Assembly (NCBI RefSeq): GCF_003385845.1
Contig: NZ_QRDJ01000012.1
Span: forward strand, 1-59,076
DNA length: 59,076 nt
From: Kushneria indalinina DSM 14324
Lineage (GTDB): Bacteria; Pseudomonadota; Gammaproteobacteria; Pseudomonadales; Halomonadaceae
Direction of reading: 5' to 3'
Part shown: positions 41,721 through 48,111 of the stretch, piece by piece
Position numbering within the stretch: the first letter of the stretch is position 1
Layout of the letters: the number at the start of each line of letters is the position of its first letter
Made by a program: the position numbers and the translations under genes
Notes under the pieces: generated by a model
Seen by the model: only the letters and a program-made list of their open reading frames with translations
Database searches by the model: none
What the model was told of the DNA's origin: nothing

Positions 41721-42598
41721 CCGCGCTTAAAGGTAAATCAGTGGCTCTTTCAGTGAGCGATGCACCTGATCGAGCTCGCCTCGGGTTGCCGGCGCGCGAG
41801 GTAGATCGGGCCTTGTTCTCGATATGCACAGTGTTGGTCCGAGCTGGTGCAAAAATTGTTTACGGTGGCAATTTGGACCCGGATGGGCTCACTTTTGGCA
41901 TGTTCAGGCATCTAGCAGGTGCCTATGTGGCAGATGGTACGGTTCCTTTCGTACACATAATCCCGGAGCCGGTTCTTCGGAAGGCATCTTTTGACGAACT
42001 CATTTCTGCCTTGCGTGAAGGTGCATCAGTTGTTGAAACACAGGCACACATTGATGGCGCCCTTGTTCCTTTACGATCCGTAGAGGATGGCTTGCGCGCA
42101 GGAAAGGGCGCTACGAGCATCAGAATACAGAGCGAGGGAGAGTTCAATAGTTGGCTCGATACCAAACCCAGACTCGATGACCCATCAGCTTTTTCCGCCG
42201 CCAGAAAAGCGATGACGGATATCTCGGATGCCCGTGTTGTACTCGGAGGAAAAATGGGGCTACTTGATGACCCCAACGACATGTATCAGGGCGACATGCC
42301 AGGTATTGTTGAGGAAGCCCTTTTGGCGCTGAAAGCTTACCAGCCATGTGTGCCGTTGGGCGCGTTTGGCGGCTCAGCTCGGGATGTAGCCATTGCACTG
42401 AATCTTCTCGACCCGGCAAAGCGCGTGCCGCGAGGGGAACAGTCGCCGACCTACAGTCCGTCTCTTGATCAGATCGCAGCATGGCAAAGTACAATTTCTG
42501 ACGATCTTCGTCCCGATTTGGTATCTCTGGCTGATGACGATCGTGGTGAACCCATGGCGTACGATATTGCTGATCTCCTAAGGCGCTGGGTTTCCTAA
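41717..42598 (+). CDS. SLOG-domain protein of the TIR operon
   Basis: 293 residues. KSVALSVSDAPDRARLGLPA, ALFSICTVLVRAGAKIVYGG, SDARVVLGGKMGLL and MPGIVEEALLALKAYQPCVP-LGAFGGSARDVA fit a Rossmann-like SLOG/LOG-related fold that binds nucleotides. In Thoeris, a SLOG domain in ThsA senses the TIR-made signal; here it is a separate protein without SIR2. It overlaps the TIR gene by 4 bp (ATGA), so the three products are made together. A candidate sensor subunit; the exact SLOG subfamily needs a profile search. Confidence 0.78.
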   Translation: MTALKGKSVALSVSDAPDRARLGLPAREVDRALFSICTVLVRAGAKIVYGGNLDPDGLTFGMFRHLAGAYVADGTVPFVHIIPEPVLRKASFDELISALREGASVVETQAHIDGALVPLRSVEDGLRAGKGATSIRIQSEGEFNSWLDTKPRLDDPSAFSAARKAMTDISDARVVLGGKMGLLDDPNDMYQGDMPGIVEEALLALKAYQPCVPLGAFGGSARDVAIALNLLDPAKRVPRGEQSPTYSPSLDQIAAWQSTISDDLRPDLVSLADDDRGEPMAYDIADLLRRWVS

Positions 42599-42886
42599 AG
42601 AAATTACAGGCCGCCCTTGTTTGAGATTGATGGTCAGCGATATTGCCGTTGCGCATGGCACGTCCGAGGGCAACCCTGGTTCCGCTCCCTTTCGGCGAGG
42701 TTTATTACTATGGTAATAGAAAAATGCAATTAGTGTTGTAATAGCCCAGCACCGACAATCGTTCATGTCGGAGCGACAAACCAGATGAGATAGAGCGCTC
42801 CCCAGCCGTATACACGGTGCAACGCGCAATGCGTGCCGAGGCTTATAGCCGAAGTGGTGTCTGGATCTGCTGTATCAGCATTGTGA
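42599..42886. other. Gap between the TIR operon and the minus-strand cluster
   Basis: I see no gene, repeat or RNA in these ~290 bp. Some stretches look like decayed coding sequence, but no homology can be read. A reading frame at 42817-43062 runs through the terminator and opposite another gene and is rejected. Confidence 0.5.
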
Positions 42887-42911
42887 AAAGGACGCGATTA
42901 GCGTCCTTTTT
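42887..42911. terminator. Bidirectional terminator between convergent units
   Basis: AAAGGACGC (42887-42895), loop GATTA, GCGTCCTTT (42901-42909), then TT. A residues on the left and T residues on the right suit both strands. It lies between the TIR operon and the minus-strand cluster ending at 42925. Confidence 0.85.
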
Positions 42912-42924
42912 GCATTTCTGCATT

Positions 42925-43488
42925 CTACCTTTTCCCACCCGTCTGTGTAGCTACAGGCTCTCCCTTGTAAATCTTTCCACACAGTATGTCGAAACGCATT
43001 TTACCCCGAAGCGCTGGTTCTTCCTTTTCTGGATCCTGGTGGTATGCGCTTTCAATCGTTAGGTCGAGATCCTGCTTGACTCGTTGGCCACGCTTAGCAG
43101 CACGGCGCAGTTCAAAAAAGATGTAGTAAGGACCCTGCGGGTCTTCAATTTTAACTGTGTGTGCCCAATTCCTTAGCGCAGAGGTTTGTCGAACGTTTGT
43201 TTGGCCATCGCTCAAAGCAGCGATAATCGCAGGCAACCCATGGGACAAACGGTATCGAGTAGAGCAAAAAAGCCTATCTCTGCCACCCTGGTCCTTCAGG
43301 ATCGGATGCCCTGTTTGATGAAGAGCTGTGTCATATCCCATTGTGAAGCAATGGCAAGTGAATCGGATCCTCACGTTGAGCACCTTTCCTGCCTTGCGGC
43401 TGTCGATGTAAATCGAAAACGGATCCAAGTGTCCGAGATCGTACGTTTGGCCGGCTATTTCCAAGGGATCAAAAAATGGGGTACTCAA
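42925..43488 (-). CDS. Conserved-type cytosolic protein of unknown function
   Basis: 187 residues. EIAGQTYDLGHLDPFSIYID, VRIRFTCHCFTMGYD, RDRLFCSTRYRLSHGLPAII, RNWAHTVKIEDPQGPYYIFF and FDILCGKIYKGEPVAT form a pattern I recall from scattered mobile-element proteins with no known function. Three or four cysteines; no signal peptide. TTG start at 43488 with AAGGG about 9 nt upstream; no better ATG is near. Last gene of a minus-strand cluster, 41 bp after the 43530 gene. Confidence 0.78.
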   Translation of the reverse strand: MSTPFFDPLEIAGQTYDLGHLDPFSIYIDSRKAGKVLNVRIRFTCHCFTMGYDTALHQTGHPILKDQGGRDRLFCSTRYRLSHGLPAIIAALSDGQTNVRQTSALRNWAHTVKIEDPQGPYYIFFELRRAAKRGQRVKQDLDLTIESAYHQDPEKEEPALRGKMRFDILCGKIYKGEPVATQTGGKR

Positions 43489-43529
43489 CGAAGGGACCCT
43501 TATCGTATGTGAAGCAATTTAGGGTGCCA

Positions 43530-43910
43530 TTATAAAGGAAGCGCTACCCAAAAAACGGCTTCGACATATTGAACATCCAGCAGACCTGTCTCTACTGACC
43601 ATTCTTCCCTATCGGCAAATTCAGAGTCCTGTGCGACCGCAAAAGTAACACCCACCCCCCTCCAGATCGGGACTTCCAGAACACCACTACCATTAACCTC
43701 AGGTCCAGTAGCCGCTGAATAGTTTCTTGTGAAGAGTTCCACTGCCTTTTCTTTCATGTACTGAACCGCTTCGCTCTCTGAGGGGTATCGTTCCCGAAAG
43801 TCAGCCGACGATTTGTGCAGTGCCTGGGCGGTCACTTCGACATTTTCAAACTCGAAACGCATTCGTATATTCCTCACGTGATGGTGGGTCAATTTAAGTA
43901 TGGTACTCAT
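43530..43910 (-). CDS. Small unknown protein of the minus-strand cluster
   Basis: 126 residues from ATG 43910, which overlaps the upstream stop in ATGA form. ATG 43862 (MRFEFENVEVTAQALHKSSA) has a clearer GAGGA site and would give 110 residues. Soluble; YPSESEAVQYMKEKAVELFT is helical and EVPIWRGVGVTFAVAQDSEF plus LLDVQYVEAVFWVALPL are beta-prone. No family recognised. Confidence 0.7.
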   Translation of the reverse strand: MSTILKLTHHHVRNIRMRFEFENVEVTAQALHKSSADFRERYPSESEAVQYMKEKAVELFTRNYSAATGPEVNGSGVLEVPIWRGVGVTFAVAQDSEFADREEWSVETGLLDVQYVEAVFWVALPL

Positions 43911-44626
43911 CCAAGCGCGTATCTTTCATTTAGCACGGAGTCTAAGATGAATATCTTATAATCTACTTTTTTTGTAAGCATATATTCTGAGAGAATAGCT
44001 ACTAGCAAACCGATCGATAGAGCCGAAGCGACGAAAGCCGTCATGATAACTGAAGCGTTAATTTCAAAGTTGTGCAATAAATCTTCGAAAGAATAGCCAA
44101 ATATATCTAGCAGTTTTGCAACTGCGCTAAAAAAACCCACCCAAGCTCCGAGTTTAAATATTTTTTTGACAAAAGAATCAACTTTACTTTTCTTTCTGCC
44201 TAACCAGTTTTTAGCTTCAACAATTTGAACGTCGCTAAAATCTTTTAATCTATCCATGTTTTTACGGTCTCTTTGGTAGGCCATTATTAATTGGCTGAAG
44301 GCAAACCTGGTTTCTAGGTAGAACTCCCTCATTCCGATTGATAAAAAACCTAGTGAGCCAATCAAGCAGCCGCTCACGATAACCTTAAAAATGATGCGTG
44401 CTGTGTTATTACTTGCTATAAAAACATCTAAATCTAAATCGTAAAAAAATGACCACACGACAAAAGAAAGTAAAGCGAGTGCTGATGCCATCCAAATAAC
44501 GATAAAAAATTTTCTTGCAAGTACAGTTCTTTTGCCAAGAGCATGTTTTTCCCTTACGGGCACCTTTTTTTCAAAAGTATCTAACGTCTCTAAAAGATTT
44601 GATATGTTCAAGAGACTACCCCTCAC
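43907..44626 (-). CDS. Four-span membrane protein, AT-rich, unknown
   Basis: 239 residues. Spans near 40-60 (FFIVIWMASALALLSFVVWS), 75-95 (RIIFKVIVSGCLIGSLGFLS), 150-170 (LGAWVGFFSAVAKLLDIFGY) and 195-215 (VIMTAFVASALSIGLLVAIL); a basic cytoplasmic loop (NWLGRKKSKVDSFVKKIFKL) lies between. GTG 44626, or TTG 44611 which has AGGGG 7 nt upstream. Base composition is clearly more AT-rich than the backbone, a sign of recent acquisition. Could be a membrane effector; no family recognised. Confidence 0.72.
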   Translation of the reverse strand: MRGSLLNISNLLETLDTFEKKVPVREKHALGKRTVLARKFFIVIWMASALALLSFVVWSFFYDLDLDVFIASNNTARIIFKVIVSGCLIGSLGFLSIGMREFYLETRFAFSQLIMAYQRDRKNMDRLKDFSDVQIVEAKNWLGRKKSKVDSFVKKIFKLGAWVGFFSAVAKLLDIFGYSFEDLLHNFEINASVIMTAFVASALSIGLLVAILSEYMLTKKVDYKIFILDSVLNERYALG

Positions 44627-44645
44627 ACAAGGATATTTTTTATAC

Positions 44646-44671
44646 GTAAGATGCTATGCAAAGCATCTTAC
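44646..44671. repeat. Perfect 10-bp inverted repeat
   Basis: GTAAGATGCT (44646-44655) and AGCATCTTAC (44662-44671), 6-nt loop. It lies just upstream of the 43907-44626 gene and downstream of the 44802-44999 gene; terminator or operator, but no T tract follows on either strand. Confidence 0.55.
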
Positions 44672-44717
44672 TTGCTTCAGCATTTAAACGCGATCAGTCT
44701 TTGACAAGACGTGCTTA

Positions 44718-44743
44718 ACATACACTATTGCAATAGCGTATGT
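44718..44743. promoter_or_regulatory. 26-bp palindrome, candidate operator
   Basis: ACATACACTATTG (44718-44730) and CAATAGCGTATGT (44731-44743) mirror each other at 12 of 13 positions with no spacer. Such a symmetric site would suit a dimeric repressor or recombinase. A TTGACA sequence lies at 44701-44706. Confidence 0.5.
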
Positions 44744-44801
44744 CACGCTCAAGTAAATTTAAATAGAGAACCGTTATAGAAACGGTCCCGATAAACGAGC
44801 G

Positions 44802-44999
44802 TTAACGGAACAACCAGATTTTTCCTGCCCAATAGAAAACCATCAATAATAATAAAATTAATAAAAACTTTGTGACAGGCAATGCTATAAGTGCGGAAAG
44901 GAATTGAAACTTTCCAAGTAGATAGAGTGCCGTCCCGATGATCGTATAGATAAGCTGATAAGTACTTTGAATAGATGCGAGATTGTGAATAATTTTCAT
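44802..44999 (-). CDS. Small hydrophobic membrane protein
   Basis: 65 residues with two spans (LIYTIIGTALYLLGKFQFLS and VTKFLLILLLLMVFYWAGKI). AAGGAG lies 7 nt before ATG 44999. AT-rich like its surroundings. It heads the minus-strand cluster; a weak ACCGTT/AACGGT hairpin (44771-44787) follows, so it may be transcribed separately. No family recognised. Confidence 0.68.
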   Translation of the reverse strand: MKIIHNLASIQSTYQLIYTIIGTALYLLGKFQFLSALIALPVTKFLLILLLLMVFYWAGKIWLFR

Positions 45000-45228
45000 A
45001 GCTGTCTCCTTATGTTTATTATATTTATAAAAATTTATTATTTTTTATAAATTTTTAAAGAAAACAATGCTTTTATAAGAATAGAGGCACAGCAGATAGG
45101 GTGGTATTTTATAGGTATGCCCCAATCGCTACAGGGTCCATAATGCTTTACTGTATCGTTTTAGAGGTCAAAATGACTCTAATCGACACGCTTTATTTTC
45201 GCTACATCTAATTGCTACAGAGGTCGCT
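45000..45228. promoter_or_regulatory. AT-rich divergent control region of the resolvase
   Basis: Lies between the minus-strand cluster and the resolvase gene. It contains an inverted repeat TTAGAGGTCA...TGACTCTAA (45161-45182, one bulge) and recurring CGCTAC-like words (about 45127, 45200, 45213). Resolvase genes usually have their res site here; this is position-based inference. Confidence 0.4.
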
Positions 45229-45867
45229 ATGTTCGTCCGCGCATATCTTAGAGGCAGCACTGATGAACAAGACGCCAACCGGGCACGTGGCCAGCTCCAA
45301 AATTTTTCCACGCAGCATGGCGTACAGATCGCCAGCTGGTACGTCGAAAATGCGTCTGGTGCGTCTATAGCTAGACCTGAGCTTTCACGATTGCTGAACG
45401 ATGCCCATGATGGCGATGTGATACTCATTGAGGCGATCGACAGGCTTTCTCGATTGAACCACGACGATTGGAGACACTTACGGGGTGAGCTCAATAATAA
45501 GGGGCTGCGAGTAGTGGCACTGGATCTCCCTACCAGTTACCTCGCCCTGTCCCTGTCGGGCCAAGCAGCAGATGATTTTACCGCCCGGATTCTTGATGCA
45601 GTGAATGGCATGATGCTCGATACGCTGGCAGCAGTTGCTCGCAAGGACTATGAAGATCGGCGATATCGTCAACAGCAGGGTATTGAAAAAGCCCGAGCCG
45701 AAGGGAAGTTCAAGGGCCGACAAAAAAACCTCAAGCTGCGCCAGCAGATCGATCAACTGCTGAAGTCTCGCCATGCTGACGGCAGTGGCTACTCGATCAG
45801 GGAAGTGGCCAAGGTGTTGAAATGCAGCACCAACACGGTCATGTCAGTGAAATCAGATGGCGTTTAA
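45229..45867 (+). CDS. Serine recombinase (resolvase/invertase family)
   Basis: 212 residues. Catalytic Ser10 in AYLRGSTDEQDANRARGQL; the resolvase core continues DVILIEAIDRLSRLNHDDWR and LRVVALDLPTSYLAL. The C-terminal helix-turn-helix is SGYSIREVAKVLKCSTNTVM. It cuts and rejoins DNA at short res-type sites, here perhaps to resolve plasmid multimers or to move the cargo. Too small for a large serine integrase. AGAGGT ribosome site 5 nt upstream. Converges with the small membrane gene at 45881. Confidence 0.93.
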   Translation: MFVRAYLRGSTDEQDANRARGQLQNFSTQHGVQIASWYVENASGASIARPELSRLLNDAHDGDVILIEAIDRLSRLNHDDWRHLRGELNNKGLRVVALDLPTSYLALSLSGQAADDFTARILDAVNGMMLDTLAAVARKDYEDRRYRQQQGIEKARAEGKFKGRQKNLKLRQQIDQLLKSRHADGSGYSIREVAKVLKCSTNTVMSVKSDGV

Positions 45868-45880
45868 GGATCGTCATGCG

Positions 45881-46147
45881 TCAGCGTGAACTTGTTCCCC
45901 TGCGTTTCGCTACAACGATAACGGCAGCTAGAACCATGGCTGGTAGCACGTAATACAGGGTGATGGCTGAACCGTAATATATTGCTGAGCCCAACATATA
46001 TCGGATCCTGTCGACACCTATCCCATGAGTAGTGGCCATCACTGGATATTGCATGCCCAGAGGATGAGGCACGAAACTCAGGACGGTCCCGATCGTTAGA
46101 TAAACAACGCCGGCAATGCTGAAACAGAACAGCGCAAAAGCAGCCAT
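45881..46147 (-). CDS. Small two-span membrane protein next to umuC
   Basis: 88 residues: FALFCFSIAGVVYLTIGTVL and GSAITLYYVLPAMVLAAVIV flank a loop MQYPVMATTHGIGVDRIRYM. GGAGG 5-6 nt before ATG 46147. 68 bp downstream of umuC, so perhaps co-transcribed in the SOS response. No family recognised. Confidence 0.72.
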   Translation of the reverse strand: MAAFALFCFSIAGVVYLTIGTVLSFVPHPLGMQYPVMATTHGIGVDRIRYMLGSAIYYGSAITLYYVLPAMVLAAVIVVAKRRGTSSR

Positions 46148-46215
46148 ATCCGGCCTCCAAAATCTGAAGTGGAGACCTTGTAAACGGCTGAAACATCAAG
46201 ACCTTGAGGCGGCGT

Positions 46216-47493
46216 CTACAGCTTTGCCATTGGTATTTCATCCCAGCGTGTCGTGAAACGCGGTGATCGATTCGCACAGCGCAATTGCCAGGCAGCACCG
46301 GTAGCGGCTGAACCGAGCCGGACGGTGTTTCTGCCCATTTTTTCATTCAGTTCATCCATGACGCCCATCAACCGCCCGCTGCGCGCTCTCTCAATATCGC
46401 TACGTGCAGAGTCAAGCAGCGACAGCTGTTCGACACTGCGATCGCCTATATCCATCAGCATCACTCCGGCTTTCTTGTACTGAAACCCGGTCGTGTAAAT
46501 CCGTTCCAGCACTCGCATTGACGCAGCAACTATGTCGCGGCTGTCATCAGTGGCGTGATCCAGTTCAATGATCTGGCTGGGGTTGTACTGGTCAAGGTCA
46601 TGGCGGTGAGGATTCGTGCGTAAAAAAACGAGCACAGCGCGACACAAAGAGCCCTGCTTTCGTAGTTTCTCGGCACTACGTTGGGCATGTTGTCGTATTG
46701 CACCACGAACCTCGCTTTTATCTTCAGTCAGCTGACCGAACGATCGACTAGTCATGATGCGCTCTCGAGCGAAATCCATACCCATCATCTCGATCGCCGG
46801 CGTCTCCTGTAGCTCCAGAACGGTGCGTTCAAGAGTGACGGAAAAGCGCCGGCGGAGCTCCTTTGCATTCTGCCGGCGCAGATCCCAGGCCGTGTTGATT
46901 CCGAGCTGCCGTAGCTTCTCGTCGAGGCGACGACCGATACCCCAGATATCCCCCAGATCAAAATGCTGGAGCAACTCAACGGCCCGTGGACTATTGGGAT
47001 ATAGCACGCAGACCCCTTCATAACTGGCGTTTTTTTTGGCTGCTCGATTTGCGACTTTTGCCAACGTCCTCGTGGGCGCCACGCCGATCGATACCGGGAT
47101 CCCCGTATACTGTTTTACCCGCCTGCGCAGCTCATGAGCGTGTTGCTCCAGCTGATCGGCAGAGAAACCCGAAAAATCAACCCAGCACTCATCGATCGAA
47201 TAGGGATCTATGCCCGCGCTGAACTCTTCAAGCACTGCCTGAACACGCTGGCTGATGTCGCCGTACAGTTCGTAGTTACTGCTGAAAAGCGTGACACCTT
47301 CGTGCATGACCTGATCGCGCAAAAAATGAGCGGGTGTGCCCATGGTGATACCCAACGCTTTCAATTCATTGCTCAACGCTATGACGCAGCCATCGTTGTT
47401 GCTGAGCACGCCTACAGGACGATCATTTAGATCAGGCCGAAACAGCCTCTCACAGCTGACATAGAACGAGTTGCAGTCAACGATACCGATCAT
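46216..47493 (-). CDS. umuC: DNA polymerase V catalytic subunit UmuC
   Basis: 425 residues, Y-family translesion polymerase. GIVDCNSFYVSCERLFRPDL has the first catalytic acidic residue and YSIDECWVDFSGFSAD the second pair (family form SIDEA; here SIDEC). VSIGVAPTRTLAKVANRAAK and LGDIWGIGRRLDEKLRQLGI (helix-hairpin-helix) follow, then the little-finger region and a UmuC-type C-terminus. Starts inside umuD (ATGA, 4-bp overlap), so expression follows the LexA box at 47955. Plasmid UmuDC raises survival and mutation after DNA damage. Confidence 0.96.
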   Translation of the reverse strand: MIGIVDCNSFYVSCERLFRPDLNDRPVGVLSNNDGCVIALSNELKALGITMGTPAHFLRDQVMHEGVTLFSSNYELYGDISQRVQAVLEEFSAGIDPYSIDECWVDFSGFSADQLEQHAHELRRRVKQYTGIPVSIGVAPTRTLAKVANRAAKKNASYEGVCVLYPNSPRAVELLQHFDLGDIWGIGRRLDEKLRQLGINTAWDLRRQNAKELRRRFSVTLERTVLELQETPAIEMMGMDFARERIMTSRSFGQLTEDKSEVRGAIRQHAQRSAEKLRKQGSLCRAVLVFLRTNPHRHDLDQYNPSQIIELDHATDDSRDIVAASMRVLERIYTTGFQYKKAGVMLMDIGDRSVEQLSLLDSARSDIERARSGRLMGVMDELNEKMGRNTVRLGSAATGAAWQLRCANRSPRFTTRWDEIPMAKL

Positions 47494-47933
47494 ATCTGGA
47501 ACTCAACGTGGCCAGAGCGAACAACACCCCAGATTTGAACTTCAACATCAGTCATTGATATCGGCGGGTAACGGTTTCCACCTGAACAGAGCAGCTGGCG
47601 ATTGCCACGCTCGAGCCACTTTTTGACAGTCAGCTCGCCTTCGACCAAGGCCACGACAACATGCCCGGGGCGTGGGGTGACAGATCGATCAACAATGAGA
47701 TGATCGCCCTCAAAAATTCTATACTCTTCCATCGAGTCGCCCTGGACCCTGAATATGAAGGTCGCTGCGGGGTGCTTTATATAGCGCTCGTTCATATCCA
47801 GTGATGTCGCTGCGTAGTCCTCGGCCGGACTAGCAAAACCGGCAATTCCGGCACGTACCATTACCTCGGCACAAGGGATCTCCATGCTTGTTGGAGCCGA
47901 CTGGAAAGTGCCGGCAAGGATGACATGAGACAT
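47490..47933 (-). CDS. umuD: UmuD, LexA-like autoproteolytic subunit
   Basis: 147 residues, S24 peptidase fold. Cleavage probably between Ala31 and Gly32 in AGIAGFASPAEDY; nucleophile Ser67 in VQGDSMEE and general base Lys104 in ELTVKKW. RecA-stimulated self-cleavage gives UmuD', which with UmuC forms polymerase V. GGAGG lies 11 nt before ATG 47933, rather far. A LexA box 22 bp upstream of the start controls the pair. Confidence 0.95.
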   Translation of the reverse strand: MSHVILAGTFQSAPTSMEIPCAEVMVRAGIAGFASPAEDYAATSLDMNERYIKHPAATFIFRVQGDSMEEYRIFEGDHLIVDRSVTPRPGHVVVALVEGELTVKKWLERGNRQLLCSGGNRYPPISMTDVEVQIWGVVRSGHVEFQI

Positions 47934-47954
47934 GGTGCATTCAACCTCCTTTAA

Positions 47955-47970
47955 CTGTATTTATATACAG
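47955..47970. promoter_or_regulatory. LexA (SOS) box of umuDC
   Basis: CTGTATTTATATACAG matches the gammaproteobacterial consensus CTGT-N8-ACAG with an AT-rich, nearly alternating centre; flanking bases also fit (AACTGT...ACAGTA). It lies just upstream of umuD on the minus strand. Implies repression by the host LexA and induction on DNA damage. Confidence 0.92.
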
Positions 47971-48111
47971 TATCCCGGCTAACGCCATTCAGGGCAATTC
48001 CCCTTTATGGCAACCAGGAACGTTTCAAGCCGGGCTTAATCTTTATGCTGGCCCGAACCCATTGATTCCGGCCTCATCTGTTACTCTTGAGCAAATTTTC
48101 AGAGACCAGCA

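Noticed and set aside
42817-43062. 81-residue plus-strand frame after the TIR operon
   Set aside because: Runs through a strong terminator and opposite the end of the 42925-43488 gene; composition not protein-like.
45229-45867. Integrase for chromosomal insertion
   Set aside because: It is a small resolvase/invertase-type serine recombinase without the long C-terminus of serine integrases, and no att-like repeats are seen.
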